This document shows positions 52,545 to 64,000 of a stretch of DNA of 64,000 nt, one piece after another. The translations under genes and the position numbers were made by a program. Position 1 is the stretch's first letter. Each line of letters opens with the position of its first letter. The DNA is from Saussurea involucrata. Lineage: Eukaryota; Streptophyta; Magnoliopsida; Asterales; Asteraceae. The notes under the pieces are model-generated. The model did not search any database, had not been told where the DNA came from, and saw only the letters and a program-made list of their open reading frames with translations. The DNA lies in assembly GCA_033807775.1 (NCBI GenBank), contig CM066315.1, positions 5,026,501 through 5,090,500 on the forward strand, in the 5' to 3' direction.

Positions 52545-54942
52545 TGTAACAACCCACACCAAACCAATCAAGCCATAAATCCATTAATTTAAATAAAATG
52601 CCAAAACGGCCCCACACGGTCACACATCGATAAATTTCAAAATTTGGGTTCGCGGAAAATAACCCTAATTACAGCTGAGAAATGTATCTAAAATAATAAA
52701 AGGGAAAGTCTTCTAAATCCACTAGACGCAAGCTCCAGCTCATATCTTGCCCTTGCCTTTACTCGAGCCCTCAACCACCTTACCTGAAAAGGGGCTTTAC
52801 ATTTTGAAAAACGAGGGTTAGACCATGAGGTCTAGTGAGATCCCTCAAGTTAATAATATCACACCACACATGTTAAACAAAAGAGTTTAAAAGAAATTAA
52901 TTACGATTACACCCTTATCAGTTTAATTAAATACACACATGATGATGATCCACGGTTTGGTCACGACCACACACTTGTGACAACGTATCAGGGACACACC
53001 CGCTCGTAGTAGATATATGAAACATGTTCATACGTTTCGTATGGGACACACTCCCCATATGGTGTCATATTAAACCACCCCTAGTCTCGTCCCATGCATA
53101 CCACATTATAAATAACGCGCCTACGATTTGCATAGTTTAATCCACATGGCAACTTGTATTTCAATATAAGGTGTACGAGAAATAAAAGCAAGTATCGTCA
53201 GAACTTCGGTTTAGAAAGACTCACCTGGCGTTAGGCATGGAAACGGGGTAGGTATGGGGCGGGGTTCACCGGCCCCGACCCCAATTTTAGTTACCGTCCC
53301 CCGGCCCCGGGCGGGTACGGGGAATGAAATCCCATCCCCCGTCAATTTTATGGTCAACCCTCGTCAAGACTCGGTCACCCGTTCCCCGGTTTTTACTCGG
53401 TTACCCGACCCGGTCAGGACCCGGTTTACAAGAGGAAATATGAAGACAATAAACTGCCACTAAATCCATTTCTTAGAATTTAGATGCATTTGTAAATTGT
53501 AATCTATCAAAGTTTGATGTGCACAAGACACCAACAGATATGAAGACAATAAACTGCCACTTTCCATGAATTTTATACCAAACATAATCACAAGAGACCA
53601 AAGAAACATAATCTTCTCCATGAATTTTATACCAAACATAATCTTTTCCGTCAGGCGTCAGCCGTGGAAGCGGTCGGTGGTGGAGGCGGAGGTCGGAGGT
53701 TGAGTCGCCGACGATGGAGGCGGGAGGTCGGAGGTGGTCCGTGAAGGTGAGGACTGAGATGTGGGTATGGAGCAGTGGAGGCTAGGGTTAATCTCTTTTG
53801 GTGAATGGTGAGGACGTGAGGTGTGTTGACACTTGACACATCAGTACACATTACACAAACAAAAAGCCATTTAAAAAATATATTATATATTTAATAAATA
53901 TATAAAATAAACAATTTTTAATTATATATATATACCGGGTCCGGGGATAGGCATCTCGGCCCCAACCCCGGTTTCCAGAAAGCGGGTATCCCCGCACCCG
54001 TCCCCGGTACCCGGTTTAGCGGGACTTCACTCTAACCGCACACCTACATAATCACCTGACACGCAAGAGTGAATAAGCCACTCCATAATTCTCTCAGGGC
54101 CAATACTCACGAGAGACTCCCTAAAACACTTCGACAACACAAAGTCTCGGACACTGACAGTTCGGATTCCGGACACTGCCTTCCGGATCCGCCCCCTTTT
54201 CCGGACACAATAATCCGGACTTTCCCGGATTCTCGCCTTTTTCGATATCGACTTCCGGTACCAACTTTCGGATTCTATCCGGATTCCCAAAAGGTTTCCG
54301 AATGAAACATCCGGCAATCGACTTCCGGTAAACTGATTCCCGAGTATTTCCCGTCTTCCGGACAATTAATCGGATTTCGATAACTTCCAAAATTCTTCTC
54401 GATTCGGAAAACCCTTATGGCATCACAACCGCATCACAACCAAAAACCCCTTTAATCCTATTATTAACCAATAGAGATGGAGTTTGAGTCTATAAGTGAT
54501 TAAGCCAATCACTCTAATCAATTCCCACACTGATTAAATTAGGTTAACACACACAGACCATATTTCACCTCTTCTTGGAAGATACCGATCAAAGTAGTCT
54601 CTCAATCAAAATCTCAACAACAAAGTCCACAATAAGCTTCCAAACATCACACAAAGTTTAAGGGATTAAGGAGAAAGAAGTTACCTTGATGATGATTCAC
54701 ACCCTTAAGCTCCCAATCTCAAGTTTCTCCTTCCAGTTGCAATGTTCTTCACACACAAAACTCTCAGCCGCTCTTAAAAAATGAGGAGTATAAATGAGGG
54801 TTTTGGGGTTTTAACCATATTTCTCATATTTACACCAAGGTCCTCCAAGTCTCATCTTTTACACCCTAGCCACCATCTTACTTTATTCTTCCCACTAATC
54901 ACACCACTTCTTTATTAATTTCAAAAGAATCTGGTTATTACA
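52545..54942 (-). mobile_element. solo LTR, minus strand (2398 bp)
   Basis: On the minus strand it begins TGTAATAACCAG (54942) and ends GTGGGTTGTTACA (52545), with a perfect 5-bp duplication GAGTA (52540-52544 and 54943-54947). It contains a GC-rich inserted element (53231-54040) and a TTCCGGA/TCCGGA cluster (54145-54375). There is no internal region and no coding sequence. Confidence 0.92.
53231..54040. mobile_element. GC-rich non-autonomous element (probably hAT) in the solo LTR
   Basis: Starts TAGGCATGGAAACGGGGTAG, rich in CCCCGG/CGGGTACGGGG. Ends in similar GC-rich sequence (ACCCCGGTTTCC, CCCGTCCCCGGTACCCGG). This pattern fits a plant hAT group with CGGG-rich subterminal ends. A direct duplication TATGAAGACAATAAACTGCCAC lies at 53439/53539. 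The exact ends and target duplication are not settled. Short ORFs inside are composition artefacts. Confidence 0.5.
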
Positions 54943-54947
54943 GAGTA

Positions 54948-55746
54948 TGTTCTTAATGTATGTGTAGGAATGAGAGCGAGGAAAAGACGGATAAGCTACA
55001 CTAAATCAAGGTGAGTTTCATGTGCCTTTTGAATGGAATATACACACATGTATGTAATTGTTTTCGAGTATGAATGTGATGTTTATTTGCATGCAAATTT
55101 TTGATACACTCGTTTTGCATGCTAGTGATGTTAGATGTTTTGTGATATGCAATATTTACATGCATGCCATATTTAAAATGGGATGAATTGCATGATACGT
55201 ATGATATATATATATATATATATATCAAGAATAATTAAATCGAAAAGATGTGATGTGGCTGTAACTGTGGGGCTCGTTACCGGTAAAGGACGACGAGAAA
55301 CCGCATATGATGATTAATAGTCAGTACGTGTATCGGAAGGGGTACCCATGAGACTTCACTATGGGGTAATAGTCAAGATATGTGTTTGCAAGCACCTCTG
55401 AGCTTGACTAGAGATGGACGGATTGATGGAGCTCCACCATGCCAAGTGGACGAATGATACATCTATTTTTGTAGTGACAAGTTGCATAAATGATATTGCT
55501 AGATATCTTATAAATGCATGATATTTTATGACTTATTTATGATGTAATGTAAATGATTTGTTTCCAAGTTATGTTGTTTATATGACTTATAAATGAAATT
55601 GCGAAAACCATTAACTCACTCAGCGTAAAGCTAAAGTAAGCGTGTATTTCAGGATGTAGCATGTCTGAGTGAAGTAAGTGCAAAGTTATGATGCGAGAAT
55701 GTAAGATATAGGTCATATGGGCCTAGTGTTACTTATCTAAGATACG
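54948..55746 (+). repeat. older LTR remnant (part 2)
   Basis: Shares AGGTGAGTTTCATGTG (55009) and ACTCA(C/G)TCAGCGTAAAGCT (55614) with the LTR at 62743-63717. It is interrupted on the left by the solo LTR and on the right by the internally deleted hAT. No gene. The short TATATA tract is at 55206-55224. Confidence 0.65.
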
Positions 55747-56690
55747 TAAGACATGGCCAAATGGGCCCGACCCAAGCCCGATGGGGGCCCGAAGTCTGGC
55801 CCGCCCAAAACCCGATCCCGGCCTGGCCCGTCCCAAGCCCGGTCACAGCCCGTCAGGCCCTACCAAGCCCTATTTTTTGCGATTTTTCCGGTCCTGTCCC
55901 GGTCCCAAGCCCGGTTTAGGCCAGGCCCGCACACATTAAAAAAACTAGCCTTTTTATAGCCGTTAACTAGCCATTTTTTTTACCCTTTTTGGCGATTTTT
56001 GACCCTTTTTTTTGTTTTTTTTGCCTCCTAAACACTATAAATAGGTTAGTGGGTGTATGAGGTTAGATACTAAGTTACAAAAACGCAAAAAACACAATTA
56101 TCGCTTACAATTCTCGATTTTTCGCTTTCTCGTGTTCATTTTTCGCAACTTCTCATTCTCTCAATTTTTCCATCCTTCAATCAAAATGGCCGGCGGTAGT
56201 GCATCAAACGATCAAATTAGAGAAATTATTGTCGAACACGGACGAAAATCCGAAGTTTGGAATGGTTTCAATATGGTGGTTCTCAACAACGAGACCGTCA
56301 ACGAACAACTCGGTGTTGAAGACCTCAATGATGGAATGGCTCTTACTAGACTTCGAACGACTGGAACTCTTGCATACTATCCACCACACGAGGATTAAGA
56401 GTATTTTTCTTTATAATTAAATAAATGTAGTTATTTAAATGTATTTTTCTTTATAATTCAATAAATGTAGTTCTTTATAATTCAATCGAAATTCTAATAA
56501 AACGTATTTTTAAGTATGTTTGCGTGACCCAATTAAGTATTTTATAGTGGATACGAATAATTTTTTTTTTAAACTGTATATATATAATTTTTTAAAAAGC
56601 CCGGTTTAGGCCCGGTTCCAAAAGCCCGGTCTTTGAAAAGCCTAAACGGACCGGACCTTCAACCCCCAAGCCCGGCCCGGTCTTTGCAAT
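55747..56690 (+). mobile_element. internally deleted hAT element
   Basis: The left end TAAGACATGGCCAAATGGGC, GCCCG-rich subterminal DNA and 5' leader match the hAT at 22639. The right side has GCCCGG-rich sequence (56595-56680) that runs into the LTR leader at 56684, so the last bases are lost or altered. Confidence 0.75.
56186..56398 (+). pseudogene. hAT transposase remnant: BED N-terminus joined to C-terminal tail (70 aa)
   Basis: MAGGSASNDQIREIIVEHGR through FNMVVL matches the start of the transposase at 23023. It then passes without a frame break to NNETVNEQLGVEDLND and ends YYPPHED, which is presumably the natural C-terminus. The zinc-coordinating residues and the whole catalytic core are deleted. 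It cannot be a transposase. A short product is possible but unproven. Confidence 0.75.
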
Positions 56691-56985
56691 AGTATCGTCA
56701 AACGATATCACTTCCATTTGCCAAAACAAATATAAACAAGTATACTTACATAACAATATATTCATAATAACTGTAGCTAATTGAAATTATGAACATACTA
56801 TACTTAAGAATCCTTGTTATCATCATCACAATCCTTAATTACCGTATTTCCGTCGACTCTTAAGACCTTCTCATCTTAGTACTTATACCCATATCTCACA
56901 AATCAAATCTTAATTCATCTCAGTTTAAGTCTAGGTATCTCACTAGCATACCTAGTTCACTTAAACTAATGTTCTGATACCATAT
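56684..56985 (-). repeat. retrotransposon leader (second copy) next to the left LTR
   Basis: Almost identical to 59690-59988, including the primer-binding site area (GTTCTGATACCA at 56971-56982, one change from the other copy). Its presence outside the left LTR means that another element copy once continued to the left. Confidence 0.85.
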
Positions 56986-58911
56986 TGTAACACCCTAAAA
57001 ATCAGGGCAAATTTAAACCTGAAATAAAAAGGTTTACTCACCTTTTATCCATAACATAAACATTCTTAATGAGTGAAAATAATAACAAGAGTCAATTTAC
57101 ATCAACTTGTCGCCACTATAAACTCTCCACTCGTCCCATTACTTCCCTGAGCTCATACCTAGTAAGAAAATATAATTTGAAACGATTAGGCTAACGCCTA
57201 GTGAGAACATTCAGTTTCAAAGTAATACTTTTAACATCAATGTAAACAAGACATAACAAACCTGGTTTACCCTTATTCTTACCATAATCGTACTCGACTC
57301 ATAATGACGGGATCATATCCGGTCCCATGACTATGACTAACATTCGGGAAGTCATATCATCATGTCCTAGAGCTTACTAAGAATCATTATGGATTCTAAC
57401 TTATCGATCAAGTCTAAGGACTTACGATCAAACGTCATACCTTTTCTTGAAATCGAAGCAGAAATAGCATTTATATTGCCTATTTCTAATCCACCGGAAG
57501 TAAGTGAAAACAACACTTACACTTTATCTAATTTATATTTCTACATCTCAATTACGAATAGCAACTGTACATTGCATATTCCATCATTCAACGTGAATAG
57601 CGATTCTACTTTACCATTACGAGCCTGGTCTATTCCACGTTTCTCATCACCTTAGAATCAATGGCCCCCAATGGAATCAATAAATCGCGATTCATAACCG
57701 GGCCCCCGAGGATTCAAGGTACACTTATTCATTAGAATTTACACCATGTGGACAATGGCTAGTATCCAGCTCCCATTAGACCGTACTAAGTTGCCCCCCT
57801 GATGACCTGATGTCCATTCTAGCTACTACAATGGGAATAATTGTCCCATTTATCCAAATCACGGGAATTACGATTAGCATCACGCCTATTCCACGTGATT
57901 ACAAAACACTAGTGCCTATGGATCCATTACACTTATTTGTACTCGTGCAGGTTATTGCTTAATATGGATTTCTCATAACATTTAGTATAAGCAATTCACA
58001 TTTATATAACATAGATGCCTCACAGCATTCAGTATGGCATATCACCTTTATATAACATAGATTCCTCATATCATTCAGTATAAACAAATCATATTTATAT
58101 AACATACTACACACTTGCTTAGTAACAAACTAAAGCAACCTTTAAGCCTAACGCACTACCATCCAATAATAGATGTGTTCAAGCTACTTTCAGTTCTCCA
58201 ATTATACCCTGTTCAGACGTTAACAAAACCTAAAGTTACTGGGTACTCAAAAGTGACCGGGCAACAAGAGTTTCCGGACACCTCAAACTATCCGGATAAC
58301 ACAACTTTCCGGATACCCATAACTTATCGGATAAACTACTCTTTCCGGACATCACTATTTACCGGATACTAGTACTATCCGGATACTTACCGGAAACATA
58401 TTCAATCCGGATGACATCCGAAAACCAAATAAATCCGGATACCATCCGGTATCTAATTTCATCCGGAAACTATAAAAAGAAACTTACTGGATAATTGACT
58501 GTCCGGATACTTTAACACAGGGTTTCCGGATACTTCATCTTCCGGACACCAACAAGGAAGAATTACCGGACACATTCAAATCTGTCCGGAAACTTCGATC
58601 TGTTCCCTAAAATTTCTAACCAAATATCGATTTAAACCCATTTCTTCCAAACCAAACATACCAGTACTTTGTAAATGAGTTTTCTAACATATTCCAAACA
58701 CTAATTTCATGCTTAAAACAGTTACAGAAGAAAAGTAGAATGAACTCACCTTATGGAGATAAAACCCATTTCTCTGCACAAGCAATCTTCAAAAACTCCA
58801 AACAGCTAACACTGATTCTGGAAATCAAATCTTGATAACAAGAACTTGATTCTTCCTTCTCTTCTTTCTCTCTAATCTTTCTATTCTTTCTCTCTTTTCT
58901 CTTGCCGAACG

Positions 58912-58944
<33 letters not shown>

Positions 58945-59244
58945 ATATCAAAATGAAAAGTAAACAAAAGTGTTTCACTTTTGTTTCCTTATCCATCAAA
59001 GAGGCGGTGGAAGGGTAAGTGGTTTCACCATTTAACCAAACAGCCCCCTCAACTTTAGTCAAATGACAAATTCTACCCTCCAACTTATAAATTAAAATTA
59101 AAGTTTACCCCTTAACTTATAACTCCGTAAAACAATTAACGTAACTTATTCGGGGATAAACTCTAAAATTAATCTATCAAATAATTATACCTCCATTTAT
59201 CAATAAAACCCATCATAATACTTTACAAAAATCGGGATGTTACA
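56986..59244 (-). repeat. left LTR (3' LTR of the minus-strand element), 2259 bp
   Basis: On the minus strand it starts TGTAACATCCCG (59244) and ends AGGGTGTTACA (56986). It contains the TCCGGA/CCGGATA cluster (58255-58595). Compared with the right LTR it lacks about 495 bp of a tandem array. The shared promoter-like segment and the phrase TAGGCTAACGCCTAGTGAGAAC (57188) match the other gypsy LTR types. Confidence 0.9.
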
Positions 59245-59988
59245 ATACTCCCCAACTTGAAAATGATTTCGTCCCCGAAATCAAAGCTAGACAACACTTT
59301 TATGATGTTTCCACGGTGATATCTTCACCATTTCTCGCTCCCCAACTTGGAAACAACATAAAATTCTATTGGTCTCTTTTGGTTATTAGACAAAGTTCTA
59401 CTCGTTCAGCATCTATTTCTTGATCGAAATTTTAAATCGAAATTCTCCAGTAAACTTATCTCTAAAACGCGATTACTAGGAGACAAACTAGTCCATAATC
59501 GGGTTGGGTCACAACCTCTACTGAAGACTAGTAGACCAATACTGGATCCTACTGTCCATTTTATCTGCTACTTGTGAACGATTCAACGTCAAGCATATAC
59601 ATATCACCCTAGAGATTCTTATCTGGAAAGCTCAACGAGTTAATTGAATGGTTCAATTACTCGTGCTATACTTGAAACTCTTATATTTGCAATAGTATCG
59701 TCAAACGATATCACTTCCATTTGCCAAAACAAATATAAACAAGTTAACTTACATAACAATATATTCATAATAACTGTAGCTAATTGAAATTATGAACATA
59801 CTATACTTAAGAATCCTTGTTATCATCATCACAATCCTTAATTCCCGTATTTCCGTCGACTCTTAAGACCTTCTCGTCTTAGTACTTCTACCCATATCTC
59901 ACAAATCAAATCTTAATTCATCTCAGTTTAAGTCTAGGTATCTCACTAGCATACCTAGTTCACTTAAACTAATGCTCTGATACCATAT
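59245..59988 (-). mobile_element. deleted internal region: leader joined to the 3' end of pol and PPT
   Basis: Next to the left LTR, on the minus strand, is the polypurine tract AGTTGGGGAGTAT (59257-59245), preceded by TTTCGGGGACGAAATCATTT and short scrambled pieces of the 3' end of gypsy pol (a GAGCGAGAAATGG segment comparable to the post-integrase region of the element at 26303). From 59690 to 59988 is the 5' leader with the primer-binding site. All of gag and nearly all of pol are gone, leaving a 744-bp interior without coding capacity. Confidence 0.8.
59974..59985 (-). other. primer-binding site (initiator Met tRNA type)
   Basis: On the minus strand TGGTATCAGAGC, three bases inside the LTR end. 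This is the classical plant PBS complementary to tRNA-iMet. Confidence 0.9.
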
Positions 59989-62742
59989 TGTAACACCCTA
60001 AAAATCAGGGCAAATTTAAACCAGAAATAAAAAGGTTTACTCACCTTTTATCCATAACATAAACATTCTTAATGAGTGAAAGAAATAACAAGAGTCAATT
60101 TACATCAACTTGTCGCCACTATAAACTCTCCACTCGTCTCATTACTTCCCTGAGCTCATACCTAGTAAGAAAATATAATTTGAAACGATTAGGCTAACGC
60201 CTAGTGAGAACATTCAGTTTCAAAGTAATACTTTTAACATCAATGTAAACAAGGCATAACAAACCTGGTTTACCCTTATTCTTACCATAATCGTACTCGA
60301 CTCATAATGACGGGATCATATCCGGTCCCATGACTATGACTAACAATCGGGAAGTCATATCATCATGTCCTAGAGCTTACTAAGAATCATTATGGATTCT
60401 AACTTATCGATCAAGTCTAAGGACTTACGATCAAACGTCATACCTTTTCTTGAAATGGAAGCAAAAATAGCATTTATATTGCCTATTTCTAATCCACCGG
60501 AAGTAAGTGAAAACAACACTTACACTTTATCTAATTTATATTTCTACATCTCAATTACGAATAGCAACTGTACATTGCATATTCCATCATTCAACGTGAA
60601 TAGCGATTCTACTTTACCTATTCAATCATTCCAACATAAATAGCAATTCTATTTTGCCTATTCAATCAATCCCATGGATATGACTTACATTCAGAAAGTC
60701 ATATTATCACAATCAACAGCCTACTACGAATCATTGCAGATTCCAGATCATTTCTGTTATCCAAGAAATTACAAGCTACTTTATGCCTATTTCTTGGACT
60801 GAAAGTAGAGATTACAATTTACTTTATGCCTATCTCTGACCTTCCCATAGAAATCAAGAATTACAATTTACTTTATGCCTATTCCTTGATTTCTATACTA
60901 CGAAATGAGAATTACAATTTACTTTATGCCTATTCTTCATTTCCACGTAAACGGGAATTACAAATTACTTTATGCCTATTCCATTTTTCACGTCATACTT
61001 ATGAAATAGGAATTACAAATTACTTTATGCCTATTCCTCATTTCACAACGCCTTTACGAAATGGGAATTACAAATTACTTTATGCCTATTCCACATTTCA
61101 GGCCAACGGGAATTACCATTACGAGCCTGGTCTATTCCACGTTTCTCATCACCTTAGAATCAATGGCCCCCAATGGAATCAATAAATCGCGATTCATAAC
61201 CGGGCCCCCGGTGATTCAAGGTACACTTATTCATTAGAATTTACACCATGTGGACAATGGCTAGTATCCGGCTCCCATTAGACCGTACTAAGTTGCCCCC
61301 CTGATGACCTGATGTCCATTCTAGCTACTACAATGGGAATAATTGTCCAATTTATCCAAATCACGGGAATTACGATTAGCATCACGCCTATTCCACGTGA
61401 TTACAAAACACTAGTGCCTATGGATCCATTACACTTATTTGTACTCGTACAGGTTATTGCTTAATATGGATTTCTCATAACATTTATTATAAGCAATTCA
61501 CATTTATATAACATAGATGCCTCACAGCATTCAGTATGGCAAATCACCTTTATATAACATAGATTCCTCATATCATTCAGTATAAGCAAATCATATTTAT
61601 ATAACATACTACACACTTGCTTAGTAACAAGCTAAAGCAACCTTTAATCCTAACGCACTACCATCCAATAATAGATGTGTTCAAGCTACTTTCAGTTCTC
61701 CAATTATACACTGTTCAGACGTTAACAAAACCTAAAGTTACTGGGTACTCAAAAGTGACCGGACAACAAGAGTTTCCGGACACCTCAAACTATCCGGATA
61801 ACACAACTTTCCGGATACCCATAACTTACCGGATAAACTACTATTTCCGGACATCATTATTTACCGGATACTAGTACTATCCGGATACTTACCGGAAACA
61901 TATTCAATCCGGATGACATCCGGAAACCAAATAAATTCGGATACCATCCGGTATCTAATTTCATCCGGAAACTATAAAAAGAAACTTACTGGATAATTGA
62001 CTGTCCGGATACTTTAACACAGGGTTTTCGGATACTTCATCTTCCGGACACCAACAAGGAAGAATTACCGGACACATTCAAATCTGTCCGGAAACTTCTA
62101 TCTGTTCCCTAAAATTTCTAACCAGATATCGATTTAAACCCATTTCTTCCAAACCAAACATACCAGTACTTTGTAAATGAGTTTTCTAACATATTCCAAA
62201 CATTAATTTCATGCTTAAAACAGTTTACAGAAGAAAAGTAAAATGAACTCGCCTTATGGAGATAAAACCCATTTCTCTGCACAATCAATCTTCAAAAACT
62301 CCAAACAGCTAACACTGTTTTTGGAAATCAAATCTTGATAACAAGAACTTGATTCTTCCTTCTCTTCTTTCTCTCTAATCTTTCTATTCTTTCTCTATAT
62401 TTCTCTTTTTTCTCTTGCCGAACGAAACACACACACACACAATATATCAAAATGAAAAGTAAACAAAAGTGTTTCACTTTTGTTTCCTTATCCATCAAAG
62501 AACGGCGGAAGGGTATGTGGTTTCACCATTTAACCAAACAGCCCCCTCAACTTTAGTCAAATGACAAATTCCACCCTCCAACTTATAAATTAAAATTAAA
62601 GTTTACCCCTTAACTTATAACTCCGTAAAATAATTAACGTAACTTATTCGGGGATAAACTCTAAAATTAATCTATCAAATAATTATATCTCCATTTAATA
62701 ATAAAACCCATCGTAATACTTTTCAAAAATCGGGATGTTACA
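59989..62742 (-). repeat. right LTR (5' LTR of the minus-strand element), 2754 bp
   Basis: Same ends as the left LTR, with few substitutions by eye, but longer because of the 60619-61113 array. It contains the CCGGATA cluster (61760-62095) and a (CA)n tract (62428-62439). It is followed at 62743 by an older LTR. Confidence 0.9.
60619..61113 (-). repeat. tandem array present only in the right LTR
   Basis: About ten copies of a unit around AATTACAAATTACTTTATGCCTATTCC, with period about 45-60 bp. The left LTR jumps from TTTACC to ATTACGAGCC at the equivalent place (57614), so the array contracted or expanded in one LTR after insertion. Confidence 0.85.
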
Positions 62743-63717
62743 AGTTGACTCTAAAGCGACCAATCCAGTAAGATTTGGTAGTAGAATTAACCCTATTAGT
62801 GAACAAACGAAAAATTGTTGGCGAGTGTACTTAGAAGGTCATTATAATTGTGTAGGTGCAAGTTAGAGGAGATAAAGAAGCCTACACGTATCAGGTGAGT
62901 TTCATGTGATTTTAAAGTTGGGATACATGCTTATATGAAAGATATTTTAGAAATGATTTATTTGTTTACGACGTTTTATGAAAGTGCATAATCGATGTGT
63001 TATTTTTAGCGTGAATGAAGTATTTTGAAAAGCATGAAAAGTCTTTATGATGTTTTTGGGTGGGTAAAGATGGCGGGAAACCGCAACGATGTTTTTGACC
63101 GGTATATGTTGCGAAGTACCTCTATACCGTGTCGATAGATGTTATCCGGTACATGTATCACGAGTTATACCTCTGTACTTGGAGATTCGACTTTATTGAC
63201 GATGTTTCGATCGGTACATGTTGCGAAGTACCTCTGTACCGATTCGATGGATTAGATATAGTACATGTATCGTGAGGTATACCTCTGTACTTAGAGATTT
63301 GATGTTATTGACGATGTTGACCCATATAGTACTTGATGTATGATTTTGTCAAGATGATTTATTAGCATGTATGATTTTTGACGATGATGTTTTCTCAAAG
63401 CTTGCTTTATATATCTGAAATGTTTTATATGAAAGTTTTTGGTTATGTAAACCATGAACTCACTAAGCGTAAAGCTGACCCAAGCATGTATCTCAGGGAT
63501 CGATAAGACTGAGAGCTCGAAGGGAAATGAGAAGATTTAGCCGACGTTTAGTTTTATTCCTTCCATATTAAGTTTTTTTAGACAATGTTATCTATTTTAG
63601 TATTTTTGATATTGATGTAAAGACTTCCGCTGCTAGATTTTCAATTTAAGTTGCTATTTGATTGAGATATATTTTGATTGTTAAGTCGTCACAGTCCCTG
63701 GATTTTGGGGTGTGACA
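62743..63717 (+). repeat. older LTR, right portion, plus strand
   Basis: Contains AGGTGAGTTTCATGTGATTT, a tandem unit with TACCTCTGTAC and GTACATGT words (63075-63300), ACTCACTAAGCGTAAAGCT and a terminal TTTTGGGGTGTGACA ending at 63717. It is related to 54948-55746. Its left part is cut by the LTR ending at 62742. Confidence 0.65.
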
Positions 63718-64000
63718 TATATATATCAAATATAAACTTAAATTTATTGTATTTAAAAATAAATAACTAAATAATCATACATTTTTAGTAGTTTTATATT
63801 TAAAATGCTTACTCAGGTTTCTTTGTTTTTTTAAAATACAATACCATTTTCAATTTAAAATATAGCTTTTGTTATTGATTAAAAACACTAAATATCCCTT
63901 GAGAACTAATTAAATAAAAATACTAAACGATTAAAATTACCGGTTAAGGTTAAAAATAGTAAAAGACAAGAAAGATAAAGTGTGTTAATTTTTTTTAACT
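63718..64000. other. AT-rich window end
   Basis: No gene or recognisable repeat is visible. Confidence 0.6.

Noticed and set aside
53651..53851. Minus-strand proline-rich ORF
   Set aside because: Lies inside the GC-rich non-autonomous element and reflects a GGCGGAGGTCGGAGG repeat.
54027..54390. ORFs over the TTCCGGA cluster
   Set aside because: Several frames on both strands are open because of the repeat; they sit inside a solo LTR.
60826..61185. 119-codon ORF with LLYAYS repeats
   Set aside because: Translation of the LTR tandem array.
57389..61874. Pairs of identical small ORFs (57389/60392 and 58115/61617)
   Set aside because: They are duplicated only because they lie in the two LTRs of one element; no coding signal.

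Overview
This is nuclear DNA from a flowering plant. The evidence is intron-containing genes with GT...AG junctions, MULE, Helitron, hAT, PIF/Harbinger, Ty3/gypsy and Ty1/copia elements with plant-type proteins, a plant bHLH gene, and long AT-rich microsatellite-laden spacers. A eudicot is likely and Asteraceae is my guess, but the sequence alone does not prove the family. No bacterial operons, tRNA, rRNA or CRISPR arrays were seen.

Layout. 1-4200: AT-rich DNA and a decayed Mutator-like element (MULE-1, 629-4190) with a perfect 9-bp target duplication. 4200-8000: repeats and microsatellites ending in a 51-base C tract in front of a TATA box. 8013-9160: the only host gene I can support, a three-exon bHLH transcription factor of 171 residues. 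9372-18502: two closely related MULEs, head to tail, in the 3' flank of that gene. MULE-2 (9372-14311) has an apparently intact 819-residue transposase. MULE-3 (14327-18502) has a stop codon and a large deletion. Both also carry minus-strand ORFs convergent with the transposase and an almost perfect 85-bp-arm hairpin. 18915-24600: a small Helitron, a TATCAC-repeat element, a PIF/Harbinger remnant and an hAT pseudogene. 25216-35601: a Ty3/gypsy chromovirus (GATAA duplication, one long open polyprotein, truncated 5' LTR and gag) beside an older LTR that is itself split by a solo LTR (TTCTC duplication). 36851-39559: Helitron-like and MITE-like repeats. 39913-45543: a FAR1/MULE transposase gene with a C-terminal OTU protease-like region, cut in two by a Ty1/copia element (41496-44707, ATAAT duplication). 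46022-47828: a PIF/Harbinger-type element (TAA duplication) carrying only a Myb/SANT-like ORF. 48000-52500: Helitron fragments, MITEs and a second TATCAC repeat field. 52545-63717: nested minus-strand LTRs: a solo LTR (GAGTA duplication), an internally deleted hAT, and an LTR - short leader/PPT - LTR structure followed by another copy of the leader.

How the parts relate. Nearly everything is mobile DNA at different stages: one MULE that could be active, a close relative it could mobilise, and many solo LTRs and truncated elements. Exact target duplications at seven elements, plus a one-mismatch pair at MULE-2, fix boundaries and several insertion orders. The least expected observations are the convergent minus-strand ORFs and foldback inside the two MULEs, CCGG-rich motif clusters at similar offsets in three different LTR types, and the echo of the bHLH terminal exon on both sides of the MULE pair.
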